Positions 36,401-43,283 of a stretch of 64,000 nt of DNA are shown here, piece by piece. The notes under the pieces are model-generated. The model ran no database searches. It was not told the origin of the DNA and saw only the letters and a program-made list of their open reading frames with translations. The position numbers and the translations under genes are program-made. This DNA is from Bacteroidales bacterium (lineage in GTDB: Bacteria > Bacteroidota > Bacteroidia > Bacteroidales > UBA932): the NCBI GenBank assembly GCA_017631435.1, contig JAGBTG010000056.1, positions 169,220-233,219 on the forward strand. The letters run 5' to 3'. Each line of letters begins with the position of its first letter. Within the stretch, counting starts at the first letter, position 1.

Positions 36401-36978
36401 TTGGTGGCCTTTTGGGTTATCACACCTATTCAAATTCATTGGTGCAAGACTGTATTAATGAGGGTAATGTATCTGCCGTTGACAGTAAATTTGACATAAA
36501 TATGGGAGGAATTGCAGGTTATATTTATAATGATACCAAAATTTTAGGAAGTACCAATAAGGGTACAGTCAAAGGTGCCAAAGCATTAAGATGCAATATC
36601 GGAGGACTTGTTGGTCATTTGCCGCATGTTGGTATTATTGAAGGCAGTATAAACGAAGGTGCTGTGATTGGTGGAGCATCAATCTATGAATATGTTTCTG
36701 ATCCTGTAAGATATGACCAGACAGCCAATACCGGAGGTATAGTAGGATTATTGAGCAGCGAGTCAATAATTAGAGGCGCAACTGTAAATAAAGGTTCAGT
36801 AACTGCGGGATATTCAATTTATGGGCACACAACTTATACAGGAGGCATTGCCGGTTATGTTTTACATAATACAGCAACAATTTGTTCATGTACTAAAAAT
36901 GAAGGTGCACCAGGATTGCCTATATACGGTGGCGGTGTTGCACCAAAAAGTGAAGATTCTTCTTGTACAGCACATTAG
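33457..36978 (+). CDS. BACON-repeat surface lipoprotein with GLUG-like C-terminal repeats
   Basis: A 1,173-residue lipoprotein with signal MKRFILLTLLIPLFLISC; Cys18 is followed by the acidic stretch EKAED, which favours display on the cell surface. Five BACON-type beta-sandwich repeats of about 90 residues fill 25-470, each with an NV-Y-V-I/V-DW-I pattern and ending in a QxxxD strand. From about 475 (GSGTESDPYIIHTANDLQWL) a second region begins, with more than ten imperfect repeats of a GG(I/L)(V/A)GY turn followed by NCxNxGxI/V. This is a GLUG-like right-handed beta-helix. Such proteins commonly bind glycans or mucin, which is inference here. It stands alone and ends in a strong terminator. 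Confidence 0.82.
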   Translation: MKRFILLTLLIPLFLISCEKAEDPVLTVSGESINAPANGSSTTFQLFSNNPWTVSAPGWCTVSPSGGDGASEEVQVKVTVKENDTYDDRSADITFVSGELTKIVKVSQTAKKGVVLPKDEYKVSSEAQQLEVTVKANVEYKVEIDVDWIRQAGTKALETTTFLFDIEPNEGYDPRQAIINIIDEEMNDTLSIEIEQVQQDAIFVSPTEYNLSCKEHTLELEVQTNVDLEVAIPESAKDWVSHIETKALEDKTIVLKVAANTEYDPRTCEIQIKKKGEDYSETIFIYQEELQGVVLSEKVFNVSSEKQNVEVKFQTNAYVEYEVAEDSKEWISVLQTKSMEDKVLVLAIAENTSFDERIGNVFIKIDGSDYSDTVKIIQHHKDTLYFAENNFNVVKEGGSIDVKVYSTVEYDIEILVDWITSTATKSVVEKTHTFDVAANSDVQGRNGYILFKSKTTDHKDTVVVNQNGSGGYIWYNGIAASKSVPGSGTESDPYIIHTANDLQWLIDQADYAGEATYEENGYDMFKTNLTIGKYYKLTHDLTIDSDYDVVDASGNVIEAKGWTPIGSGYEKERSNKFDSFCGNFDGGGHTIYGKMVPVHNSLSKIGVQFFGFFGFLDSYYSSYEDINLFANVKNLNMDVVLECDVEATTIDYVGTAAINVGAIAGFVYPMDTEISNCNVRGTIKGGTSTGTTMVRTAVGGLVGYFQGKGIINCHNYSTVIGGYTTGPCDQSYVGGITGAAYSSSVAITNCTNNGPVTAGSSLYENLTGGIGGWIANANISDCHNYAQITGGDVTYDGAYDRYSSRPIQYIGGLVGYCMDGSTSNCSNTGTIISGNLAVVDEAYQATNSELNIGGIAGTCYTSLENCVNKGKIIVKSVENVMVGGLAGQAGRTGISKSENYGSIEFAGEVRDCELGGLFGHCEGYFDLVDCTNYADVIGPKDIKYSYTGGLIGYSGTRNIIRCINIGNVTGAGANLGNGFSYIGGLLGYHTYSNSLVQDCINEGNVSAVDSKFDINMGGIAGYIYNDTKILGSTNKGTVKGAKALRCNIGGLVGHLPHVGIIEGSINEGAVIGGASIYEYVSDPVRYDQTANTGGIVGLLSSESIIRGATVNKGSVTAGYSIYGHTTYTGGIAGYVLHNTATICSCTKNEGAPGLPIYGGGVAPKSEDSSCTAH

Positions 36979-37001
36979 GGTCTTTAGTATCAAATAGAAA
37001 G

Positions 37002-37035
37002 AGCCGGGTCAAATTCATTTTGATCCGGCTTTATT
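37002..37035 (+). terminator. Intrinsic terminator of the BACON protein gene
   Basis: AGCCGGGTCAAA (37002-37013) pairs with TTTGATCCGGCT (37019-37030) with one mismatch-type pair, then TTATT. It lies 24 bases after the stop. Confidence 0.8.
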
Positions 37036-37043
37036 ATGTAGAT

Positions 37044-37090
37044 TGTCCTGGTTTTGAGGTGTTTTCGGGACATTTGCCCCCCACGGCTGT
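37044..37090. repeat. Solitary diverged copy of the 52-bp repeat
   Basis: This stretch aligns with the unit starting at 4713: a shared TCCTGGTTTTG, then GTTTTCGGGACATTT, then an ACGGCTG-like end. It is about 47 bp because a few bases are missing after the first block. It lies between two terminators, in non-coding DNA. Confidence 0.65.
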
Positions 37091-37120
37091 AAAAAAAAGA
37101 GGAACCATTACTGATTCCTC
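37091..37120 (-). terminator. Intrinsic terminator of rpmE
   Basis: On the minus strand GAGGAA (37120-37115) pairs with TTCCTC (37104-37099), extended by further pairs, then eight T (37098-37091). It lies 24 bases downstream of the rpmE stop. Confidence 0.85.
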
Positions 37121-37143
37121 CATTTGTACCTTGTGTTACAAGA

Positions 37144-37389
37144 TTATTTCTTTTTGTAACGGCTGTAGAACTTGTCAACTCTACCTGCAGTGTCAACCAA
37201 TTTCATCTTACCAGTGTAGAATGGGTGAGATGTGTTTGAAATCTCCATTTTCATTACTGGGTAAGTTACACCGTCAATCTCAATTGTCTCTTTAGTGTTT
37301 ACACATGAACGTGTAATAAATACGTGGTCGTTTGACATATCCTTGAAAGCTACAAGGCGGTAGCTCTCGGGATGAATACCTTGTTTCAT
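37144..37389 (-). CDS. rpmE2: 50S ribosomal protein L31, type B
   Basis: A small 81-residue ribosomal protein of the zinc-free type B. It starts MKQGIHPESYRLVAFKDMSND. The conserved ETIEIDGVTYPVMKMEISNTSHPFYTG segment lies in the middle, and the basic end is KFYSRYKKK. The CxxC motif of zinc-binding type A is absent; only one Cys is present. Codon bias is strong. It forms a single-gene unit. Confidence 0.95.
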   Translation of the reverse strand: MKQGIHPESYRLVAFKDMSNDHVFITRSCVNTKETIEIDGVTYPVMKMEISNTSHPFYTGKMKLVDTAGRVDKFYSRYKKK

Positions 37390-37484
37390 TTCTTTAAAAT
37401 TTTAATTGTTAGTTTTTCAGCGCGCAAATGTAAGAATTCAATTTGTGAATACCAAAATTTTCAGCACCAAATACTAAAAAATCT

Positions 37485-38237
37485 TTATTCCCTGTTTGCA
37501 AACTTTGCAAGTAGCTTCAAAATCTCCAAATACAGCCATACAAGTGTAACTGTAAGGCCAAATGCACCGTACCATTCCATGTATTTTGGAGCTCCTGCAG
37601 CAGATGCTTGATTAATGAACTCAAAGTCCATAAGAAGGCTGAATGCTGCTACTGCTACAATCACAAGACTGATTCCAATGCTCAGCGGGCTGCTGTTGTG
37701 TAGCATAGTCAAATTTACTCCAAATAGAGATACCAGCCAGCTTCCAAGGTAGAATACAAGGATGGATATCAATGCAATGTGAAGCACTTTCATAAATGTG
37801 CTGTTCACTTTTACAAGGCCGCTTCTGTAAACGGTAAACATTACAATTGCCGTTACCATTGTAAGGGCTACTGCGTTGATTACTATGTTTGGTGCAGTAA
37901 GTGCAAACTGTTCGTTGAATACTGCAGAAATTCCACCAAGTGCAAGACCTTCTCCTGCAGCGTAAATAGGGGCAAGGAAAGGTGCTGTTTTAGGCTTGAA
38001 TGAGATGATCATAGCAAGGACAAATGCTCCAAGCACACCGCCTATCATCCATGGGAAAAATGATTGTGGATTTACTGCATTATAATACATTTTCCATGTA
38101 TATGCAGCACCCGCAACCACCATAAGGAGCATAAGCAATGTTTTTGTTGCAGTGCCACCTACTGTCATCACATCAGACTGGGAATATGAATAACTCTGTT
38201 TTCTGAAAATGTTTTCGTTCAATACCGGATTTGCCAT
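37485..38237 (-). CDS. Bax inhibitor-1/YccA family membrane protein
   Basis: A 250-residue inner-membrane protein with seven hydrophobic segments. The cytosolic N-terminus carries NPVLNENIFRK, typical of the BaxI_1 subgroup. Family features are PIYAAGEGLALGGIS, the closing LMDFEFINQASAAGAPKYMEWYGAFGL motif and LYLEILKLLAKF. Eukaryotic relatives act as calcium leak channels; the bacterial role is poorly known. Bases 37390-37484 upstream of rpmE are AT-rich and hold its promoter region. Confidence 0.9.
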   Translation of the reverse strand: MANPVLNENIFRKQSYSYSQSDVMTVGGTATKTLLMLLMVVAGAAYTWKMYYNAVNPQSFFPWMIGGVLGAFVLAMIISFKPKTAPFLAPIYAAGEGLALGGISAVFNEQFALTAPNIVINAVALTMVTAIVMFTVYRSGLVKVNSTFMKVLHIALISILVFYLGSWLVSLFGVNLTMLHNSSPLSIGISLVIVAVAAFSLLMDFEFINQASAAGAPKYMEWYGAFGLTVTLVWLYLEILKLLAKFANRE

Positions 38238-38291
38238 AATTCAAAATTTTTTCCGCACCAGGCGGGTTAATAAAAAATTGTCGGGAAGAAA

Positions 38292-39518
38292 TTATTTGAT
38301 TCTGAACAACTGTTCCTCCTCATACAGCAATGCCTTTTTGGCTTTGCGTATCCATTTCTGCTCCTCAACTTTTATATGCTCTTTAATATCGTGCCAATCT
38401 CCATTTCCTGCCACAAAGTCAACCAGAACTTTGTCTCCAAGGAGCAGTTCTATGGCTGTTTTGTCGTTGCCGGCCTCATATTTGCCTGGGCGGAACTCAA
38501 ATTCTGCACAATTGTCATGCAGGAACCTTATCACGCGCAAATTGTGTGCCAGCGCATGGTACTGCATATTTGGGTTTGGGAGGAACTGGAAGCCGAAGCA
38601 GCACTCATCCTTCCATTTGTGGAATGTAGGGATAAACCGCATCCATCTCACAAACACACCCTCATCATACAATGGAGATTTTGGATCATTCCAACCTTCA
38701 AGGCCATGTTCCTTGCAGTATCCCGACAATTCTTCCATATAAGGAGCGCCAAACATCTCAAACGGACGGGTAGTTCCCCTTCCTTCGCTCACATTTGTGC
38801 CCTCCCAGAGGCACTGTCCGCTGTAAAAATGGGCTGTGAACAAACCCGGGAAGTTTGGAGAAGGGGGGATGCTCCAGGGCATGAGGTCTCTGTTTACAGC
38901 TGAAGCCTTATATGAAATTATATGCAACGGAAATTTTGCATTTATTTCATTGTAAAGCATATATGCAATCTCTCCAAAAGTGAGTCCGTGACGGTGCACA
39001 ATTCCCTCAATTCCAATGAATGAACTGTAACCAGGTTTAAGGGCAGTTCCTTCCACTTGCCTTCCAGCCGGGTTTATCCTGTCTATGATGTACACCGGAA
39101 GATCCATCTCGTTAGCTTTCAGTACTTTGAATAGGTTGAATAGGGTACTCAAGTAAGTATAGTATCTGCATCCTACATCCTGTAATTCAACTATGAGGGC
39201 ATCAATCTCCTGAAGATCCTTGAGGCTTGCAGCCAAAGACTCCTCCTTGCTGCCATACAATGAAATGAACTCAACTCCCTCAAGCAGTTTGTTGTAACCG
39301 TCTCCGCTGTTCAATTTTACCTGGTCCTGCAACTCACCAAAAAGGCCATGCTCCGGCATAAAAACCTTTGTGAGTTTGCCCATTTTTGCAACACTCTCAA
39401 ACAGGTACTCCCCACGCTCCGGATTCCACGCTGTCTGATTGCACAGCACTCCCAATTTGCCTCTCTTAAGCACCAGATCCGGCTGCTCAAAAAACGATGT
39501 TGTTCTGAATGAAAACAT
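38292..39518 (-). CDS. namZ: DUF1343 exo-beta-N-acetylmuramidase NamZ-like
   Basis: A 408-residue glycoside hydrolase of the DUF1343 family, whose studied members release N-acetylmuramic acid from peptidoglycan fragments. Motifs seen: VLCNQTAWN, VFMPEHGLFGELQDQVKLN, IVELQDVGCRYYTYLSTL, IIDRINPAGRQVEGTAL, GIVHRHGLTFGEIAYMLYNE, PWSIPPSPNFPGL, and LWEGTNVSEGRGTTRPFE. No signal peptide is visible (MFSFRTTSFFEQPDL), so it is predicted cytosolic, unlike many family members; an upstream start is not available in frame. This suggests use on recycled muropeptides, which is inference. Confidence 0.9.
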   Translation of the reverse strand: MFSFRTTSFFEQPDLVLKRGKLGVLCNQTAWNPERGEYLFESVAKMGKLTKVFMPEHGLFGELQDQVKLNSGDGYNKLLEGVEFISLYGSKEESLAASLKDLQEIDALIVELQDVGCRYYTYLSTLFNLFKVLKANEMDLPVYIIDRINPAGRQVEGTALKPGYSSFIGIEGIVHRHGLTFGEIAYMLYNEINAKFPLHIISYKASAVNRDLMPWSIPPSPNFPGLFTAHFYSGQCLWEGTNVSEGRGTTRPFEMFGAPYMEELSGYCKEHGLEGWNDPKSPLYDEGVFVRWMRFIPTFHKWKDECCFGFQFLPNPNMQYHALAHNLRVIRFLHDNCAEFEFRPGKYEAGNDKTAIELLLGDKVLVDFVAGNGDWHDIKEHIKVEEQKWIRKAKKALLYEEEQLFRIK

Positions 39519-39550
39519 ATTTAATATATAATTTACTTTTACCTTTTAAA

Positions 39551-39760
39551 TTACACTTTATCATCTTTAAGTAGATGATGAGCAATGATATGATTATTAC
39601 CTAAATATCTTACAAGAAAAATTGTTTTACCGTTCTCTTCATGAATACTATAGAACACATACCAGGTTGTATTCATATTTCTGCTGAAGGAGGAGTAGAA
39701 CAAATCATTACCATATCGTTTAAAATAAGAAGGCGCATCCTTCTTTACTTTAAGCGGCAA
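39551..39760 (-). CDS. RelE/ParE-like toxin, start region disrupted or non-canonical
   Basis: The readable product from a TTG at 39760 is 69 residues (LPLKVKKDAPSYFKRYGND..., then TTWYVFYSIHE, FLVRYLGNNHIIAHHLL), resembling the C-terminal part of RelE-like toxins paired with Phd antitoxins. The same frame stays open back to the TGA that ends the antitoxin, adding RQYSEQLFKDIQTY, but there is no ATG in it. An ATG overlapping that TGA is one frame away and runs into a stop after 18 codons. Removing one base after it would give an intact 84-residue toxin. So it is either a frameshifted toxin or one made by an unusual start. It ends just before namZ. Confidence 0.6.
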   Translation of the reverse strand: MPLKVKKDAPSYFKRYGNDLFYSSFSRNMNTTWYVFYSIHEENGKTIFLVRYLGNNHIIAHHLLKDDKV

Positions 39761-39802
39761 GTAAGTTTGAATATCTTTGAATAATTGTTCTGAATACTGT
39801 CG

Positions 39803-40039
39803 TCATGCTATATTTTGGCCCTCCTTTCGCTCAAACATCTCATTCAACCCTTCACGCACTCGAGCAAGGACCTCGTCAACTGTAATAGCACGACTTAAAT
39901 CTTCATTTGAATTTACATTCTGCGCAACAAGAACAAAAGTTTCATTCTTGCCTCTCTGGATTACAACTTTCTCATTTTTAGCTATATCCAGATACTTTTT
40001 CATATTATTTCGCAATTCAGCGGAACTGATAATAACCAT
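39803..40039 (-). CDS. Phd/YefM-family antitoxin
   Basis: A 78-residue protein, start MVIISSAELRNNMKKYLDIAKNEKVVIQRGKNETFVLVAQ: the Phd/YefM N-terminal DNA-binding fold. The C-terminal 35 residues (acidic and helical, DEVLARVREGLNEMFERKEGQ) would wrap the toxin. Its stop codon TGA overlaps a possible toxin ATG. The upstream region contains two ACATTATA/TGTACAT-like palindromic words (around 40050-40070) that could be the operator. Confidence 0.8.
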   Translation of the reverse strand: MVIISSAELRNNMKKYLDIAKNEKVVIQRGKNETFVLVAQNVNSNEDLSRAITVDEVLARVREGLNEMFERKEGQNIA

Positions 40040-40094
40040 AACTAAAAATTACATGTACATTATAATGTACAAATTTAAGGTTTACAGTTTTATT

Positions 40095-40364
40095 TTACAA
40101 ACCAATTGCTCCACATTCAACAAGTTTGCTGATCCAACTTTTAGAATCCTTACTTGCCAAATCTGCATCAATTCCATATCTCTGCTGCAAAAATTCTGCC
40201 GCATCTTCAGCGGTAAATTCCTTGTTGCAGAAATTCTCCCACAGTGCCGTTGCACTCTCATTGAATGATATTATCTTTGTCATCTCCACGCCGTGAGTCC
40301 CCTGTTTTACAACCACTTTCTCACCGGCTATCTCCCTTAAAATATAATTGCTGCTTAATTTCAT
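40095..40364 (-). CDS. PqqD-family protein (RiPP recognition element)
   Basis: An 89-residue protein with the PqqD fold. It has MKLSSNYILREIAGEKVVVKQG at the start (beta strands), ISFNESATALWENF in the middle (the NxxAxxLW helix motif) and a helical end with FLQQRYGIDADLASKDSKSWISKLVECGAI. PqqD-like domains bind the leader of a precursor peptide and hand it to modifying enzymes. No radical-SAM enzyme or cyclase lies next to it. In related genomes such proteins occur with HPr-kinase-like, nucleotidyltransferase and S24/S26 genes, and exactly that set is at 48258-52298. The ATG at 40364 is chosen over a longer frame because a TATCTTTG box lies at 40390-40383. Confidence 0.8.
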   Translation of the reverse strand: MKLSSNYILREIAGEKVVVKQGTHGVEMTKIISFNESATALWENFCNKEFTAEDAAEFLQQRYGIDADLASKDSKSWISKLVECGAIGL

Positions 40365-40402
40365 AGTGCTTTTGTTTTGTTGCAAAGATAATCAACATTT
40401 TT

Positions 40403-40528
40403 GTTACGTCGTCTTTTTGTACAATTGCCTGAATATAAGATTTTTAATTTTCGCAAGTTTATATTATTTTGATTATCTATTTTGTAATTATCTGATATTT
40501 AAATAATTGTACAAAAAGACAACGTAAC
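40403..40528. repeat. 24-bp inverted repeat flanking 78 bp
   Basis: The arm 40403-40426 (GTTACGTCGTCTTTTTGTAC and four more bases) is the reverse complement of 40505-40528 with a single mismatch. The 78 bp between are AT-rich and hold no reading frame of note. It sits exactly between the PqqD promoter and the riboswitch promoter. It could be a small palindromic mobile element, a two-site operator or, in RNA, a long hairpin. Confidence 0.75.
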
Positions 40529-40538
40529 TTAAAGTTTA

Positions 40539-40571
40539 TTTGCAAAATAAATTTTTAAATACATATCTTTG
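40539..40571 (+). promoter_or_regulatory. Promoter of the cobalamin-riboswitch operon
   Basis: TTTG at 40539-40542, a 21-bp spacer and TATCTTTG at 40564-40571 fit the Bacteroidota consensus. Transcription would begin about at 40577, inside or just before the first riboswitch helix, which is expected for an aptamer at the 5' end. Confidence 0.7.
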
Positions 40572-40572
40572 C

Positions 40573-40761
40573 AATGCAAACGGAGCCGCAAACAATTTTT
40601 CATTGTTGGCGGTGAAAAGGGAATCCGGTGAAAATCCGGAACAATACCAGTTGCTGTAAGTTCTATCCACGTTGGAACATGTTGGCTGTACTCTTTGCCA
40701 CTGATCTTTAAGATTGGGAAGGCGCAGCCAAAGAACGAGTCAGAAGACCTGCCTTTGCATT
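40573..40761 (+). promoter_or_regulatory. Cobalamin (adenosylcobalamin) riboswitch
   Basis: P1 pairs AATGCAAA (40573-40580) with TTTGCATT (40754-40761). Between are the class signatures GGTGAAAAGGGAA, CCGGTGAAAATCCGGAAC, GCTGTAAG, the GCCACTG B12-box region, TGGGAAGGCG and GAGTCAGAAGACCTGCC, in the order of the known aptamer. When cobalamin binds, expression of the downstream uptake operon is expected to drop. Downstream, a CCTG...CAGG hairpin (about 40771-40787) precedes the first gene by some 130 bases. The exact expression platform is not resolved. Confidence 0.95.
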
Positions 40762-40913
40762 TTAGATTCTTGCCTGCTGGAATACAGGTCATAATCATAC
40801 AAAACCATTACACAAAACGTATCAGGCAATTGCATTCTATGCTCCATTTTTGGGCATCAGTTTCTGCATCTGCATGCTGTACGGATTGCTGTAATATCCT
40901 GCAAATTACACCA

Positions 40914-41417
40914 ATGATTATGGCATCAGATGCCAACAATTTAATCCAAAAAAGGAATTTGTGGAAATTCCTTAAAATGGTTCAGGTTCAAAACAGGCCT
41001 GTGTTCAAGATTATGGCTGGGGTACCAACCTCTGTCATTTGGATTGATATACTTGAAAGAGATACCAATAAGACAATTCAGGTCCTGTCAATATCTGAAT
41101 TCATAGAACAGCTTCACACACTTCCCACCAAAGGGGCAGTCTACAGAATAAATCAGAGAACATATTCTCTTCCCGACGAAGAATATGACATATCCGCAGG
41201 GGAGTCTCTATTTACAGCATCCTGCAGGGAGCAGCTTACATTGCAGATTCTCCCATCCATGCTTTTTTACCTCTGCTACCAGAAAGTAAAGGCCAGAGCT
41301 CCTAATTTCCTTGAATGCATGGAAGATATAAAAAAATACAAACTGACCCGCAAGGATATGGAACGCTTGACGCCATACATAAGCGAGTGCAACAAACAAC
41401 TCATAGACAAACTTTAA
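40914..41417 (+). CDS. Protein of unknown function, first gene of the B12 operon
   Basis: I do not recognise a family. From the ATG at 40914 the product has 167 residues (MIMASDANNLIQKRNLW...); the ATG at 40920 is equally possible. It has no signal peptide or membrane segment, so it should be cytosolic. The first 90 residues look alpha/beta (QNRPVFKIMAGVPTSVIWID), and the last 50 are helical and basic with three Cys (YLCYQKVKARAPNFLECMED). The frame is open further upstream, but that part overlaps the riboswitch and cannot be coding. It is odd to find an unknown cytosolic protein as first gene of a cobalamin uptake operon; it lies 17 bases before a 40-codon peptide gene, so it may act on that peptide. 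Confidence 0.65.
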   Translation: MIMASDANNLIQKRNLWKFLKMVQVQNRPVFKIMAGVPTSVIWIDILERDTNKTIQVLSISEFIEQLHTLPTKGAVYRINQRTYSLPDEEYDISAGESLFTASCREQLTLQILPSMLFYLCYQKVKARAPNFLECMEDIKKYKLTRKDMERLTPYISECNKQLIDKL

Positions 41418-41434
41418 CCTTAAATTCTTACATT

Positions 41435-41557
41435 ATGGAAACATTGGATTACTCGGCACCTAAGGTGCAAATTATTGAAATTGAAGTGGAAGCAGGTTTT
41501 GCTGTATCACAGCAGGAACCTTCTGAATGGGAAGAACTTGAACTTTATGGATATTAA
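41435..41557 (+). CDS. 40-residue peptide, possible precursor peptide
   Basis: A short gene from ATG 41435 giving METLDYSAPKVQIIEIEVEA then GFAVSQQEPSEWEELELYGY. The first half (APKVQIIEIEVEAGFAVSQ) is a pattern seen in many small Bacteroidota peptides of unknown role. The second half is acidic and aromatic and ends in YGY. There is no signal peptide. The split into a hydrophobic-acidic leader-like half and a distinct tail fits a ribosomally made precursor peptide, and a PqqD-like protein is encoded 1.1 kb away. It could instead be an assembly factor or a non-functional frame; the next gene begins 22 bases later. Confidence 0.6.
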   Translation: METLDYSAPKVQIIEIEVEAGFAVSQQEPSEWEELELYGY

Positions 41558-41579
41558 TAAACTAAAGACGGACATTGCT

Positions 41580-43280
41580 ATGAAGAAGACTATAATTACA
41601 ATCATGGCTGCTCTGGCATGTGTATCATGTGAAAAGGAGAATACTATCTTCTCCCAGCCTGAAGAGACATTTGTTGTAAAAGGTTACAGCAATACCATTG
41701 AGACCAAAACATCTTTTGGTACACCAAGTGGAAATGAAATTCCTTACAATTGGTCATCGGGAGATTTCATCTGGTTGGGAAACAACAAGAGCAACAGCAT
41801 AAATGATGATTGCACACTTGCAAATTTCACATTTAAAGGTGGTACTGCAATTGTTGGAACCGGACACATTTTCTATAATATGACTGGAACAGCCAAGACT
41901 GCTAAAGTACTTGCCACTCAAACAGCAGACGGCAACCTTGGTAACGATGGCGATTTTGGCTATGCTGTTCTTGACGAGTACAATTCATTCTACCTCTCAC
42001 ACAAGACATCATATTTGTGGTTCAATACCACAAGCAAAGATGCTGATATGCCAAAACTGCTGTCAATCAGCCTTAAAACAGAAGGAGTTGCTATAGCCGG
42101 CGAAAGAGTCTACAATTTCAGCATTGGCGAATGGGAAGATGCAGTAAGTAACGGCAGCCCGGAAATTGTTCTAGCTTTTGATGGCGGTTATCAGTTGCAG
42201 GAATCAAACGCCGGAATTATGGCTGCAATGGTAATGTTGCCGGCAGAGGTTGCAGGTACTGCACTCACTGTAACATACAATTTTGAGGATGGAACTCATT
42301 TCACCCAGAATTTGAATCCTACAAAAAATTTTACCCAGGGTAAAACACTCAGGGTTTCACAAGAGATCAACAAGTCAGACCTTGTTACTCCTGAACCCGA
42401 GCTTGATTATGTGTTGAGAGTACTCACTTTTGAGGATAACGATGCAAGGTTTGAACCGTATACTCTTGATTACGCTGGAGTTGATATTGAAACATGGAGT
42501 GATCTTATAGATAATCCACAATATATGGGTCCACTCACTTATGGAGACTGTCAGACTGCAGCATACCAATGGTATGATGAGTGCAATACAGAATTGTACC
42601 ATATTTTTCCCGACAATTATTCATATTGCTTCTGGGGTGGTGGTCATGCCATTTCAAACTATTGGGGTGCAGGTTGGTCAGATGAGGACAGAAATACCCA
42701 TATTGCCAAATATTATGGTGATGATTATGTAGAAAACAATGCTGGCAATGATGCAGCATTAGGTTGGTTCAACCTTCAGATGATGGTACCTGTAAAAGCC
42801 CATTCAGGAGACAACTTTGCAGTACACTACGGTTACAAGGATTTCTTTACATATATTGAAAATCTCCCTGAAATATCATTTGCCGATGGCGAGAAACGTG
42901 TTATTGACCACATGTGGGTAACCAACACCAACTATACCCTTAACCAGTTGTACAACGGAGTGAAGAGTGAGGCCGGCAACAGTTTTGGCGGTAACTGGAC
43001 AGGCTTGACAGAGAGTGCATGGATGAAGATCGTTGCCCAGGGATTTGATGACCCTGATGCCGATGCTTATGCAGAACCTGTGAGTGAGGTGGAGTTCTAT
43101 CTTGTAAAGGGTGAGAATGTTGTAACTGATTGGCAGAAATGGGATTTGTCGGGATTAGGAGAAGTGGCAAAAGTCAGGTTCAATTTCCTTTATTCTGATG
43201 AGATGGGTGGAAGATATGGATTTACAATTCCAGGTTATTTTGCTTATGATGATGTGGCTGTGAGATTTCCTAAAGAATAG
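41580..43280 (+). CDS. DUF4465 surface lipoprotein of the B12 locus
   Basis: A 566-residue lipoprotein: MKKTIITIMAALACVSC with anchor Cys17 followed by EKE, consistent with surface display. Residues 25-300 form a beta-rich N-terminal domain that resembles fimbrillin-like folds (EIPYNWSSGDFIWLGNN). A DUF4465 domain covers about 310-566. It includes YVLRVLTFEDND, GDCQTAAYQWYDE, the Gly/Trp-rich FWGGGHAISNYWGAGW, TNTNYTLNQLYNG and the end YGFTIPGYFAYDDVAVRF. DUF4465 proteins recur in riboswitch-controlled cobalamin loci, so a role in corrinoid capture is likely. The ATG at 41580 gives a proper signal; a longer frame from 41475 does not. It is four bases from the next gene. Confidence 0.85.
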   Translation: MKKTIITIMAALACVSCEKENTIFSQPEETFVVKGYSNTIETKTSFGTPSGNEIPYNWSSGDFIWLGNNKSNSINDDCTLANFTFKGGTAIVGTGHIFYNMTGTAKTAKVLATQTADGNLGNDGDFGYAVLDEYNSFYLSHKTSYLWFNTTSKDADMPKLLSISLKTEGVAIAGERVYNFSIGEWEDAVSNGSPEIVLAFDGGYQLQESNAGIMAAMVMLPAEVAGTALTVTYNFEDGTHFTQNLNPTKNFTQGKTLRVSQEINKSDLVTPEPELDYVLRVLTFEDNDARFEPYTLDYAGVDIETWSDLIDNPQYMGPLTYGDCQTAAYQWYDECNTELYHIFPDNYSYCFWGGGHAISNYWGAGWSDEDRNTHIAKYYGDDYVENNAGNDAALGWFNLQMMVPVKAHSGDNFAVHYGYKDFFTYIENLPEISFADGEKRVIDHMWVTNTNYTLNQLYNGVKSEAGNSFGGNWTGLTESAWMKIVAQGFDDPDADAYAEPVSEVEFYLVKGENVVTDWQKWDLSGLGEVAKVRFNFLYSDEMGGRYGFTIPGYFAYDDVAVRFPKE

Positions 43281-43283
43281 AGT

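Noticed and set aside
42535-42759. His-rich 74-residue frame antisense to the DUF4465 gene
   Set aside because: It is a shadow of a well-supported gene and has no promoter or family match.
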